Positions 14,766-26,879 of a stretch of DNA of 64,000 nucleotides are shown here, in pieces (the stretch's first letter is position 1; each line of letters starts with the position of its first letter). Below the pieces are notes generated by a model, which had not been told where the DNA came from, searched no databases, and saw nothing but the letters and a program-made list of their open reading frames with translations. The position numbers were made by a program, and so were the translations under genes. The stretch is taken from assembly GCF_028769735.1 (NCBI RefSeq), contig NC_088169.1, forward strand, positions 45,413,229 to 45,477,228, in the 5' to 3' direction. Origin of the DNA: Zonotrichia leucophrys gambelii. Taxonomy: Eukaryota; Chordata; Aves; Passeriformes; Passerellidae.

Positions 14766-15635
14766 TTTGGTAAGTTCCATGATCTTCAGGCACAAAGGTG
14801 AGACTGGCAGGTGGGTAGTTCCTGGGGTCCTCCTTTCTACCTTTTTTAAAGTTGGGTACAGTGTTTCCCCTTTTCTAATCACCTGCCTGGGATCTTACCT
14901 TTCTACCATGACTTTTCAATTATCATGGAGTGCCTTGACAACAATATCAGCCAATTCCCACTGGACTCAGGGATGCATCTCATTTCATCATTATGCACAT
15001 TCAGGTTCCTCAGGTGGTCACAAGTCTGATCTTTTCCTACTTTTCTTCCTCCTGTGGCAGGAACTTTGCTCCTGTAATTCCTGTGCTGCTGTCCATCCAC
15101 TAAATAGGTATGGGAAGAGAGGTTGCCACTGAAGACTGAGGCAAAAATATGCTGGGTACCTCAGTCTTCTCCTCATCTGTTGCTCCCAGTTTAGCAGAAT
15201 TTTTATCAATAGTTTCACCTCCTTTGATCTTCCTTTTCTGGTTAACATGTTTGTGGAAGCCCCTTTGTTATTCTTTACATTCCTTGCCAAGCTCAGTTTC
15301 AGCTTCACCTTGGCCTTCCTTACCCCATCTCTACACAGCTGCACTTCATCTCTACACTCTTCAGAAGTTATTTGTCCTTGTTTTCACTGCCTGCACATTG
15401 ATTTCTTTCCCTTTAGTGTAACCAGCAATTTCCTACTCAGCCACGGCTGTATCTTGTTTTCCGCTCCTGATTTCTTGATTCTGGGGATTGCCAGATCTTG
15501 CGCTTTCTGGAAGATATCCTTAAAGATCTGCACATCCTTTCTGCTCCTTTGTCCCATTCATTCTCATGAAACTCTTACCAAAATATTTCTTTGGCTGCAA
15601 TTCACTGCCTTTGTCTTAAAAATGTTTTCCTAAGA
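14766..15635 (-). mobile_element. CR1 LINE ORF2 fragment (linker and N-terminal reverse transcriptase), decayed
   Basis: About 870 bp of a CR1-family LINE lie on the minus strand. Conceptual minus-strand translation gives, in element order, a charged linker containing LSLARNVKNNKG (15344 downward), then DQTCDHLRNLNVH (about 15.02 kb) and FEKSW (about 14.91 kb). The remainder, toward 14.77 kb, matches the start of the reverse transcriptase domain by its nucleotide pattern. These motifs are in the order expected for CR1 ORF2 between endonuclease and RT palm. The two halves lie in different frames, with a shift between about 15.02 and 15.10 kb, and further stops are present, so it is a pseudogene. 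The endonuclease domain upstream and the catalytic palm plus 3' UTR downstream are absent, so this is an internal fragment rather than a simple 5'-truncated insertion. Intact CR1 ORF2 would nick DNA and copy its own RNA; this copy cannot. Confidence 0.85.
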
Positions 15636-18430
15636 AATATTTTCTGTGGCAAAAACTATGAATATAGATACTTTTTAAAAATGAGTTTAATTGTAAAGTA
15701 TTTATTTCTTATGAGACTGACAAAATAATTTCTTAGCTGCTTAGCCTTAGTAACTTCTGCTATACCTTGATGTTCATATTTTGAATTATTCTACAGCAGC
15801 TACAATGTTCCTGTCCTGATCTCACACTACAAAAGAAAAAGAAGAAACTCCCTACAGTTTTGAGTTTGATTTTATTTTTGTTTTCATTTACTTTTGGATC
15901 CGCTAATGTCTCTCAGTTTGGAACCTGGACACTGAATAGCAGTAGACAGTTATTTTGAGTCAATGAACATACAATGATATAGGATATATCAATGAACATA
16001 CATTGATTTCAGGATATAGGGAAAAATGAACAAATTAACTGAAAAAAAGTGTCTGGTGTTAGTTAATTAATATATTTGCTTACCATTAAAGCCTAAATAA
16101 ATAGAAACTGGATGAGAAGACATAAAATGTAAAACAGAGGGGAAGGGAACAATGAAGGCAATAACACTGTATCCCTTGATATAACCAAGCAAAAGAAATC
16201 AGTTACCATTAGAAGTTATTATGGAAATGTTCTCTGTCATGATCAAAAAGCAGTAGAGATGATGCTGACAGAAAAAAACTGAAGATAAAACTAACTCCTT
16301 CAAATATTTATGAAGAGCTGATCATATCTTACAAGTTGATATTAAAAAGAAATTGCAATAATTCTATTAGTCCAAATAAGATTCACTAAATTGAAGGAAA
16401 GTGTTACATATCTGCATAAGTGCTAGGGAGTATTCACCTAAAGAGGTCTAAAGGTATTTAGGTGTTAAGATAATTACCAAAGAGAACAACCCATAGCAAA
16501 TTAGCTCAGGAAGATCTTTGCTAATGAGGAGTTTTTGCAGATTAAGATTATGAAATATAGTGTTCATTCAACCTCATTTTTAGAAGCTATTAAGAAGCTG
16601 ATCTTAGCCTGATTAGTTTAAGCTATATAGAAAATGCTCAATAAAGAAAACTAAATGGGATTTTAATTAACAGAAGGCCTAGTCACAAGAGAGGCCAAAC
16701 TGAAAAGAACCAAATATGACACCAAAACTTCTTTCACAATGTTTTCACACTTATCTGACAAGAGCTGTTTAACTATGTTGATGCAAGTTCATGTTTTTCT
16801 TGTCGTCGAGTATCTTTCTCAGTGTCATTGATAAACTTTGCATTAGCTTATTTGCAACAATAACTCAATTTAATTTGCTCAGTCAATTACTCATTTAATA
16901 TCTTTATTAAATTCATTAATCTCTGATGCTTCATTAAAAGAAAAGCTATGTCTAATTTCAATGTTATGCAAAATTCAATATGCTAAGACTACTTACGTTT
17001 TAGAAGAGTTACTTTTCTTAAAAGCAAAATTGTGCCATGATGATGTTACATAAATTAATCATAATTGCCGGTCTATACTGTATGTGACTGGTAATTTTAT
17101 TAATTAATATGACATAATTTTACATATTTACCATAAGAATATTTTCTTGTAACAGCCATTTCTATCTCTATCATCTTCCTTTTAGGTACTTACATCATTC
17201 TTGTGGTATAAACTAGCATCCAAAAATGCTAACCAGTCAGATGATATCTGTTTTTAACAAACTAAAATCATCAAAACAGCCTCCTTTCTTGACTTTGTAC
17301 TGACCATGCTGTAGTTCCTTTGACAAATCTCTTTCTGCATAGAAATGCCGTACATGCAGTTAGCAGGCGTTCATACACTGAGAAATAGTCTTCAGTTACG
17401 GAAATTACATTGAGTTCAAATGTCTAAATCAAAAAAGGAAGAAGTCTTCTAATTAGAAAGCAGAGCCCCAAAGCTCCTGGGAAATAAAGAGGGATTCAGC
17501 TTACTTTTTCTGAAAAGAAAAGCATATATTTGACAGGAGAAAGAAATATTTTAACATCTCGAGGTGCTCTTACTGAGATTGTTTGTTCAGAAACCGCAAG
17601 ATAAAGGAGAGATTCAAAAGAAAAATAAAAGATAAAAAAAATATAGAATCTAAATGCAGGAGGGCCTGTAATTTGTTCACTTGTCAGCTGCTTGCTCATA
17701 CTGTTAACAGCATGGTCTTGCTGCTTTTATCTAATAAACCCTTAATGGCTCTGTTGTATAACAGGAAGCAAAGCTCTTCAGCTACTAACATTTGAGAGGT
17801 GAGTTCCCCTGCTGTGACTATTTTTGCCATCTCCTAGGATATGTGGAGGTATCTAACTTAGGGTCAAGTAGAAACCTAATTAATATTTTGACAAACTAGT
17901 TCTTTTCATGTGTGTATGAATGAAAAAATGAATGAACAGCCTCTGCAGTCAGAATAGTTCTATATTACTACTAAATTTTATTAACAGAAAGAATAAAATC
18001 AAGTGACATAACTTTCTTTTTCTAGAAAAATAAACTTTTTTCCAATGCCCAAAAAAGCAAGCAAACACTCTTACTTTTGAGAATTTTATGAAATTTTAAT
18101 TATTTTCATTATTAAAAAAAACCAAAACCAACATTATTTCACTAACATTTTTATACCTCTTGTGTCATTAAGGGCTTTCTTGTTCAAACAATTGTTTCAG
18201 CAGTCTTCATGAGACAGGTAAAATGAAGACTTGTCTTTCACGTGTTAGTATTATGAATATACCCTACTTTCTGGATAGCCTTTCTAAAACTGTATTATAA
18301 ATTAATGGAGTTTAGTAACAGGAATACCTAACTAAAACAACAAAAAGCATTAAAAGCCACAAAAGAAACAACATTGCTATATGATTAACATATTTGGCCA
18401 GGATGATTAAACTGAGACTATGTAGACTAT
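15636..18430. other. AT-rich non-coding DNA, possibly including conserved non-coding sequence
   Basis: No gene seen. It holds a 29-bp imperfect tandem duplication at 15960-16018. From about 16.83 to 17.12 kb it has an unusually dense set of homeodomain-type TAATTA/ATTAAT words without simple-repeat structure. The rest is unremarkable AT-rich sequence with short frames in all phases. Confidence 0.6.
15960..16018. repeat. 29-bp imperfect tandem duplication
   Basis: Two copies of a unit starting tcaatgaacatacaatgat and ending in ggatata, offset by 29 bp with a few substitutions. Confidence 0.85.
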
Positions 18431-18660
18431 GTTTAGATTAGATGTCACAAAGAAATTCTTTACTGTGAGGGTGGTGAGGCACAGCAACAGGCTGTCCAGA
18501 GAAGCTGTGGATGCTCCATCGCTGGAGGTTTTCAAGGTCAGGCTGGATGGATCTCTGAGCAACCTTGTCTAGTGGAAGATGTCCCTGTCCAGGGCTGGAA
18601 CTGGATGATCTTTAAGGTCCCTTCCAAACAAGCCATTCTCTGTTTCTATGATTCTACAAT
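18431..18660 (+). mobile_element. CR1 LINE 3'-end copy 1
   Basis: A plus-strand CR1 3' end. In order it shows gtttagattagatgtcac, aacaggctgtccagagaag, a 'gctggaggttttcaaggtcaggctgg' block, ccttgtctagtggaag, a 'ccctgtccagggctggaactggatgatct' block, aaggtcccttccaa and a terminal tail with gtttctatgattctac. This is the C-terminal end of ORF2 plus the 3' UTR of a fairly well-preserved avian CR1. About 230 bp remain, a normal 5' truncation. The tail runs straight into a second CR1 copy in the same orientation. Confidence 0.92.
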
Positions 18661-18662
18661 AT

Positions 18663-19146
18663 GATGCAACAAACCATTCGTGGATGTATTGGAGTAAGTC
18701 CAGCAAAGTGCCATGAAGGGAGCAACTCATATAAGAAAAGGCTGAGACAGCTGTGACTGTTTAACTGAGAGAAGAGATGGTTCAGGGGGAATCTTGCATA
18801 ATGGCCTTCCTGCAGGGACCAAAAAATATGAAACCAGTCTCTATCCAGTGGAATCTAATTATAAAGCAAGAGGAAATGGGCTCAAACATCAGTTTGATAC
18901 ATATGCCATCATGTTAAAATAAATAGGGTTTTTGTTTGTTTGTTTGTTTGTTTTCTTTTTTTTATTTATGTGGGGCTGGCCAACTATTCAAATAGATTAT
19001 CCAGAAGTGTTTTCTGCACCAATGAGAGGTTCAAACCCCAACTCTTGGCAACCCGCGTTAGCTGATTCTGCTTGAGAAGGGTGCTGTACTATGTGAGCTA
19101 AAGAGGTCCCTTTGAACTTCAGCTATTCTATGATTCTATGTTTCTG
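18663..19146 (+). mobile_element. CR1 LINE 3'-end copy 2, interrupted
   Basis: A second plus-strand CR1 begins directly after copy 1. The first part carries late-ORF2 blocks: tattggagtaagtccagc, gccatgaaggg, aaaaggctgagacagctg, a diverged 'gggggaatcttgcat' and aagaggaaatgggctcaaac. At 18931-18970 the sequence is interrupted by a TTTG/T-rich repeat. It resumes with a degenerate 'ggctggccaac...aggttcaaaccccaact' block, gctgattctgcttgag, agaggtcccttt and a tail of attctatgattctatg. The two halves align to one element in order, so the simple repeat is an internal insertion or expansion. More diverged than copy 1 and from a different CR1 subfamily to judge by its 3' UTR. Non-functional. Confidence 0.85.
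18931..18970. repeat. (TTTG)n and T-rich repeat inside CR1 copy 2
   Basis: About five TTTG units followed by a T-rich run. It splits CR1 copy 2 into two ordered halves. Confidence 0.9.
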
Positions 19147-21330
19147 TGAAAAATAATAAAGAGAAAGGAACATATGCTGAGTAAACTGCAAGTGAGAAAA
19201 TAAAACCGAAAATTCAGAGTAATTCCAGATATTCCAAGGAGAAAGTTTTTCCGTTTCATAAGCAAAATATCCATCTTTTCTTTTAAAAAAAAAATTCCTA
19301 GGGATTCACTTTCTTTATGTGCTCTTGCTATTACTTCTGTAAAGAGACTGAAAATAAAATATAAATACTCTAGTCTAAATATCTTCTAATTTTACAGTGC
19401 TTGTAACAAAACAGAGTATACTTCTAATTGCTGGTTTTTATTTTTTTTTTTAGTTACCTTGATTAAATGTCTTTGTTTCAGTGTCTGGTGCATAATAACT
19501 CTGAACACATATTGAAAGTCCAATAAAATAGGAAATGAAGTGCTAAAACCGTTAGAAATATTTTAAAATTATTATTTTGATCTTGTATGTAATAAACATG
19601 TCTGTCATTGCTGAAACTAGACAAGGAATGCGGCAAGAATAAGGATCTGAATTACGGCAATTAATGAAATTCACATTTGCTCGAAAAGAAAGACCAGTCT
19701 CAGATTTTGCAGTTTTCAGTCTACCCACTCACCCACACTAATATAGTGGTAGGGGAGACAGACAAAAGAGGGGGAGTTGTAAGCCTGTCATTTTTAGCAA
19801 CAATCTTACAGGGCAGAAAATAGAGGACATTTTTATTTACTGCTTATGTGGCTAGAATTGAAAGCCTCACAGGAAAAGTATGTGTTCCCTTCCTTAACTT
19901 TGTGGAACAGCTATGTCTATGGAACAATAAATTTTATTTCCTACCAAAATTATTTACTCATTCTTTTATTTTCCTGTGATCAAACAATGTCAATGCATAT
20001 GCATAAATTGATCTTCAGAAAAATTACCTACATGACCAATATTCCTTCTTTGTCTTCAGCTTTTTGGGATGGCAATTAAAAGACTGTTTGCATCCAGAAG
20101 GTTTACCTAAAATCTCACAGGTTAGTCTGCAAAAGCTCTTTTTCTTTTGTTAAATTTTGTGTTGCTGTATCCACTATATTGTAGTAAAGCTTAGAGGCAG
20201 TTGTTCCCATTGAGATAAATATTTTGCAAGTGGTAAATTTTCTGCAGTTGTTTGAAACAAGAAACAAACAGGTGAAACAATGGGAACTGTGTTCAATGTG
20301 AGAGGTCTTTGAATATCACCATAAGCTCATAAATGAACAGCTGTGCACTAACCTAGCCCATACTTCAAATTCCAGCCAGGGAGACTATAATGATCCTAAA
20401 ACCTCCTCTCAGGATTAGCCCTTGCTTCACTTAGTCTAACCTTAAAGCTTAGATGGGTGGAGTGAATGTTTGTATATGATTTCATTGCCATGTCCCAATG
20501 TGATTTGACTAACATTAACATCTCTGAAGTGACTATGAATGCTTAATGAAATTTTGAATTAACTACAAAATGCATAAACCCTGAAGACAAACTATTAAAA
20601 TATAATTCAGAAGTATAAAATTTGAGCTAATTCGAGCAGTACTTTCTACTGTTGAAAAAAACAAAAACTTCTTGATTCAAATAAAAAAGTCCAACAGAGA
20701 GAAAAATTAAGAAATATTCAAAACATGAAATGTCCAGATTCTTTGGCATGGTTCACTGTCTGTTCTGTATTGCCCAAGTACATGCTGCACCTTCTCAGAT
20801 ATTAATCGCTTGTTGCTCAGGTGACACGATATTAAACAGTTCCATTGTCCTGTTTTCTAAAGGACTTCACTTATTCTGCACATTCAAAACAGTTCAGCAG
20901 AGTTTCCCTTTTGTGAGCAATATTTTTCTTAACAATTCACTTTTTTGTCCACTTCTCTCTTGAGCAAACATCTCAGAATTTTTCCTGGTAATCTTGTAAA
21001 AAAGGGAGAGGAGAGATTGAATGTTTACTAGGACATTAAAATTCAAAACTCCTAAAAAATGTTGACATAGATTTAATTGCCATGCAGCTGAACTCTTTGT
21101 AAGCATTTTTGCCAATGCCCATATGTATCATGTACTCCATAGAGCAGAGAAAATATAAGAAAAAGCACCATCTTGACTGTGAGAAAAAGCATAAAGTAGA
21201 TGATGCTTATTTGATATTTACATCTACGCAATGGGATCAGAGACAGCTCTATGTACAGCTTAATCATGGATAATATAAAAAGCGTCAGGAGTCATGTTCT
21301 GAGTGGTTAGGTTAGCATGTCCTAAGGGAA

Positions 21331-21365
21331 ATGTCCATATAGAAAATGTCCGTATAGAAAATGTC
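21331..21365. repeat. 15-bp tandem repeat
   Basis: Unit atgtccatatagaaa, about 2.3 copies, the second differing by one base (A to G). Confidence 0.9.
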
Positions 21366-23140
21366 ACACAGGCAGGACTCTTCAGAATAGAGGTAAGCAG
21401 TTGTGCATGTATTACCTGTACAATCTTTCATGAGAATCTTCTTCCTCCCTTGTCTTCCCTTATTTTTCTTAGAGATATGAATTAAGTCAACAGCTCTGAT
21501 ATTTAGAGCATATTGATATTCTGAGCTGATCCAATAGGTTTTGAAGGAGGTTCATCAAAAACCTGCCATTGCACTATCCTGTATTTTCAGGATTAATTTA
21601 ACACTCTTGAAACCTACAGAAAAAGAAAATAATGCAAAACTTTTGAAGAAAAAACACAGATTCAGGGATGGAAATAGGACACAGCACTGTGAAACAATCA
21701 TGTCTTACTTAAGTGCATAATACAATTGTATGATTAAAAAATAAAATTGTTAAAAACTGGTAAGGTTCATATGTATTCCTATTTTATTTTCTTCTTTATG
21801 AAATGACGGCATGATGGATTAAAAGCTATTTAGATATACTCAGTGTATATTTTTCCTTTGTCCTGTTTGGATTCTGTTTAAAATTGTGATTTTTTTTTTA
21901 ATTGTGGTTTTTTTATGCCTGTTTTATGTAAGTTACTGATATCTACATCCTGTCTTAATTTCAATACAATATTGTGCAAGGGTGTGGGTCTGGAGGTTAA
22001 TTTTCAACCTGTAAGTGTAAACATCTTAAATGACTACCAATGATGACAAGAAATCATTAAAACAATATTCTTATATAATATTAGGATCTCTCATCTTGAC
22101 CTTAAGTTTTTTTATTGACTTTCCTATCAGATTTATGCTGCTCACTTCTTTATATCATGTGTTATAGAAATAAACAAAGAGTATTTTTTGTTGTCATACT
22201 GCACATTATTCTGTTCCCTTCTCTGTAGAACTGAATGCACTGTGTCCCGCTAAAATTTGAGGAAGTTGGACATTACGATCCAGAATTCTGGAACAGTCCA
22301 AACCAGACAAAACAAGTCAATTTTAGATCTTCAGAAGAAAAGAGAATAACTATCCACTGTAAGCAGGGGAAGCTTGAGACAGACAAGAAGGGGAAATAGG
22401 AATGTGTCCTTTTTATGAGACAGATCAAGAAGATCAAGCATTAAAAAAATAGGAAAGAAAAAAGGAAATAAAGGGGAAAAATGAAAGAAGGAAGGGAAGA
22501 ATAGAAAGTATAAATAATGTGAGCAAAGAAGTAATATGAATATACTCTTCATGTTGACAAACGTACTCAGACTAAACATGTCAATATATTATAATTAAAT
22601 TTAATCTTTTCATGGAAAACTTATTAAACTTTAAGTGTCCACTAGGCACAACTGCTTTGCAAGCCTCTTTCACTGTGTGCCGTGTTTCAAGGACATGAAT
22701 GAAGGTCCAGCATGCACTCAGAGTTATCTGCATTCAGCACAATAGCATGCTCTAGGCATGTCTGTGCTGAAGAATTTTTGCCTTTTTGCAACTACTCACT
22801 TAGGACCTCATTTCAAAAGATATCCTAGTACAGGATAAATCCACTGTTCTAAACAGGGCTTGCAATAAATACAGCAGGACTTACATGTGTTCCTACATAT
22901 TGTTGATTTCAAATAATATTTTCAGTAATTATGTCAATAATTCTAACACTAGTTCTAAACTGGTGCTGATCCCTGTTAGGTAGATTTATTTTCTGTTGAA
23001 AAAAAAAAAGTCTGTATTGTACTCTGATTGGAAATATTTAGAAACCTATTTGTGTGTATAATTTTAAAACTTTTGGAATAAAACAAATATTTTGCTGAAT
23101 GCCTTCTTTGTTTTTTACTAAAGTTCTTTTTAGCTATAAT

Positions 23141-23183
23141 ATTGCAATTTTTTAAAAAATTAATTGCAATTTTTTAAAAAATT
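23141..23183. repeat. 22-bp tandem duplication
   Basis: Two copies of attgcaattttttaaaaaat plus ta. Each unit contains the near-palindrome ttttttaaaaaa, so the pair can also form local hairpins. Confidence 0.9.
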
Positions 23184-23906
23184 TATCTGCTGTGCTCTTA
23201 TCTCATACTAGGAAGACATTCACAACTGTAGGCATTCTGCCCTCCCAAAAAGACACTGTGTGTTGTCCATAAATAACTTCATAACATATTTATTATCCAG
23301 AAATAACTTCATAAAATTTAATACTGGACCAAAAATTATAGAACAATTTAAAAATTACAGCCTCTAATTTTATTGCTTCTGTTTATCTATTTGCTTAAAT
23401 CAGTGTAATTACACAGTGAGGTATAACATATGTATATTAAAGGATACGCTGCTGTCATGTGAATGCTTTGAAATATTATTAAAAAGGACTTTTTTGTATG
23501 TTTTAATAAACAAGTCATATTTCTTGTCAATTTAGAAATGAAACATACCTCAGAATTCATTCTTGTTTTAACACGCTTTTGTTAATAGAGATTTCTTTTC
23601 ACAACAGTGTCGCCCAACTTGTAAAATTAGCTTCATAAATAGAAATAACTGATAAATATCTGAGTGGAAGTGGATTTGAGTTTAACTACTTGAAAGTATT
23701 AAAAAGCATTTGAAAGAATGAGCAATTACAAATTCTAGCTGGATTATTCACAACATGTGCTTATAGCTATGATAGATGACAAAGATAAATTCAGGAGCCT
23801 ATACATGCACCAGTGAGATGTGTACACACTGTTTTTGCATAATTCAGGACCATCTAAATTTAAAAGAGAAATTTAGTAAGTTATGTAGTTCAAACTTTGA
23901 AATTTA

Positions 23907-23985
23907 CATATATATATATGTATATATATATATGCATATAAATACATATGGATATTTGCATATATGTATGTATATCTATATACAC
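23907..23985. repeat. TA/TG-alternating tract
   Basis: An almost purely alternating pyrimidine-purine run of TATATA with interspersed CATA/GTATA. Such tracts melt easily and can form cruciforms. Frames read through it are isoleucine/tyrosine-rich by composition and are not genes. Confidence 0.85.
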
Positions 23986-24225
23986 TTCATGAAAAACAGG
24001 TACCTGGAAAACATCTGATATGCATTTAATGTACATCAATCCTGAAACAAGGTGGGGTCTTTCCCTTACGAGGCTATATAAAAATCTAAAATTGGTTTGG
24101 ACATATGGTAGTGATACCACGCACTTTTAGCTGAAACGTCTACTTGGTGTTTTAGAATAGCTGAGCTTTTCTTACCTGTCCAGATCAAGTGTCTCTGCCC
24201 ATCTCTGGCAGAACAATAATTTTCA

Positions 24226-24485
24226 GACTTAGCTTGTTAGATGAATCAGATGGAAGAGCTATGGATGTTATCCCTCTGGACTTCCACAAGGCCATTGACA
24301 TGATCCCCCAGAAACCTCCTTCTCTCTCAATTGGGAGGGATGGATTTGATGAGTGGATTGTTAAGTGGACAAAGTCACATCCAGAGGGGAAGTAGCAGTC
24401 AATGCCTCAATGTCCAGAAGGAGATCAGGAACAAGGGATCAGGAACAGTGTCCCTCAGGGATCTGTGCAAAGATTAGCCCTGTTT
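24226..24485 (+). mobile_element. CR1 LINE reverse-transcriptase core fragment, decayed
   Basis: The plus-strand frame reads LLDESDGRAMDVIPLDFHKA and then IDMIP. This corresponds to the CR1 RT palm motif usually seen as DVIYLDFxKAFDTVP, and is followed by GFDEWIVKW. Further on, in a shifted frame, the DNA gtgtccctcagggatctgtg encodes the conserved VPQGS-type motif, followed by a 'ctgttttgttaaat' block equivalent to LFN. So about 260 bp of the RT palm and fingers survive. A frameshift and a stop near 24.39 kb break it, and several palm positions are changed, including the residue before the LDF. The rest of the element and its 3' tail are missing. It is on the opposite strand from the 14.8 kb fragment, hence a separate insertion. 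Confidence 0.8.
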
Positions 24486-26879
24486 TGTTAAATACACTTA
24501 ACACAGTATAGGCGTAGACACCTAGAGACCAATGAAGGTCCAGTACTTGCATCAGATTGGTTTACTCCAGTTAAAACTAATAACATCATACCTAAGACCA
24601 GCCAAAGGAATCTAAAAGGATTTCAATGACGATTGTGATTGTCTTAATGCAGAAGCATGGCAAAAAAAGGAGGAACCTCATACTTTCTTTCTTACCTTTT
24701 ATGCATGGGAGAGAGCCTTCAGAGAAGGCTGCTCATCAGGGCCCCATCTCTGTCCATCCTGACACTTTCCAGTGTCAACATTTTCCCATTCTCTTTTTTT
24801 CTTTCCTTCCTCATCCCTTTTTCATGTCTCCCTCTTCTCCCTCTATCACTCCTTTTATTTTTTTCCCCCAAGAGCAACCTTAATAATTTAATCACTAGAA
24901 TCATATGTATGCCAATCCACTAATGAATCTTTCTGTGCTGAAAATGTGTTATGAACCTTTGTGTAACCACATGCATTACCTGCTAGCAGTTACAAGTTTT
25001 CCAAAGTTCATCATCCTGTATTTTCCAGCAGATATTAAGAAAAAAAAAAAAAAGAGGTTTAGATTCTATATTGCATTAAATTAATCAAAAGTCTTTGAGG
25101 ACCTTGGCAGAATAAACACCTTTCTCATATAAGATACTAGATTAGAATGTTAAAAGAGATCTAAACATGTGAATGATATTATACCCTTTTCCATTAAGAG
25201 AGCAAACATTTTTTCAGCATTCTTCCAAAGAGTGAGTAGTCATGTTAAATTTTCATACTTGATAATTTCTTTGATAGCAGCAATGATTACATCATCAGCC
25301 CTCAGTATTCACTGAGAAATAAGAAAGTCACAGCTGCCTGTCTTTATCTGTCCCAGGGACACTGTTTATAAAGGAAAATTACACTTACCAGCTCATTTGT
25401 TCTTAATTTAATAACTTAGGTAATTTTAATTCTTCTAACTGCATTATTGCTTTGAAACTACTCCATTTAACTTTATCAAACTTCATTCTCTCACAATGAT
25501 TTTTTGTCAGATTCACTTATGCTCATTTCCTCCCTTTATATCAGCCAGGAATGTTGTTTTAATGATTTGATACCCTTACTAGAAGTCATTTAAGGTGTTT
25601 ACACATACAGAAAGGAAATAACCTTCCAGATCTACACCCATGTACTGTATTGCAGTAGAATTCAGATCGAGTTTAACTGTCAGTAACTTATATAAAGTGG
25701 CCACAACTTTAAATGAAATACAAAAGTATAAATGAAAAACAAACAAACAAGCAAACCTGGGCATATCTAAATAGCTTTTAATTCATTATGCATTCAAATT
25801 ACTTACTATACTTAGAAACATATCATATTTACATAACAGTGCCTTTAAAATTTACAACTCTGCTTCATATTTCCTCCTGGCTATTTGCACTTTCTTTTTC
25901 TCAAGGTGACCACTTAATTATTATCTGATCTGGAGGAGAAATTAATTCTAAAATTTCTTTGCTTTATTGGTTTTACACAGTAATTCAGGAGACAGATAAT
26001 TTCTGAGACCTGACACTTCAGTTGAAGTTTATTTGAAAATTTTAAGTTTTCATCTAGACTGATTTATTAATGCATTCATGGTGTTTTGTGTTGCTGGACT
26101 AGTAGAAACTCTTGGGTTTTTTTAAGGACCCATGTCTTTCTCTTCAAGAAAAAAAAAATTACAATTTGAGCACTTCAAGCTTTGTGCGTGTGAGTGTGAT
26201 AGAATAGTAATTTTCAGACATTTTATTTTCTTACTGACATTACTTGATCTTCTAAATGTCAAGCCTTTTCGTGCTAGACAAATCAGAAAGATTTATTCAG
26301 TATTCCTCTATTAAGGTCAAGTTGCATATATTCTATTGCATGAGAAAGAATCCAGTGTTTTCACACATATCACTTATAAACATTTTAGAAACATTTTCAT
26401 GCTTCAAGTTTTAATAGAGCTAAACACAACAATTTCCTCTCTTTTCCTAAAACCAATGCCATTCCCATTGACACAGAGCCTGATAAAAAATTGTGATAAG
26501 GGCATGAGTTTTCACTGTCCACACTGATATTTTTAATTCTACATTTGGATTGATGAATCTCGGCGTAAATGTTTGCAGTGTTGACAGCTGTATCTGAACT
26601 GCTTATCTCAGAATTCCTTTGGAGATAAAAGCTTTAGTGCACAAATGACCCATTCAGGTTAAGATATTTACTCTACAATGACATAAATTGTACACCAAAT
26701 GGGTCTCTTGCTGTCTGAAAGATACCTAACCATGTGTAACGGAGTATTTGAAAGCAGATTCTCAGCTGGGCATGAGAAGCAGGACACGATGATGATGTGG
26801 ATGATTGTGATTAGAATTATTGCAGGTACGATGTCTATACACTGCCGATGCAGTTGCATGCACTACTGCAATGGATTGC
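24486..26879. other. Non-coding AT-rich DNA
   Basis: No gene seen. A C/T-rich stretch at about 24.76-24.87 kb gives overlapping serine/phenylalanine/proline-rich frames that reflect composition. A run of 13 A occurs near 25.04 kb. Nothing else recognised. Confidence 0.6.

Larger units (their letters stand above)
19147..24225. other. Unique AT-rich non-coding DNA
   Basis: No gene seen. It contains a 15-bp tandem repeat of 2.3 copies at 21331-21365, a purine-rich patch near 22.44-22.51 kb, a 22-bp tandem duplication at 23141-23183 and an alternating TA/CA-rich tract at 23907-23985. No frame has recognisable protein similarity. Confidence 0.65.

Noticed and set aside
14767..15633. Plus-strand frames of 90-128 codons
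   Set aside because: They are antisense to the CR1 ORF2 fragment on the minus strand.
19030..19065. A ggttcaaacccc box resembling a tRNA B-box or tRNA-derived SINE
   Set aside because: It lies in the middle of CR1 copy 2 in the expected position of an element block, with no A-box or cloverleaf around it.
24626..24923. Overlapping 85- and 88-codon plus-strand frames
   Set aside because: Low-complexity C/T-rich segment giving Ser/Phe/Pro-rich text in two frames at once; no domain.
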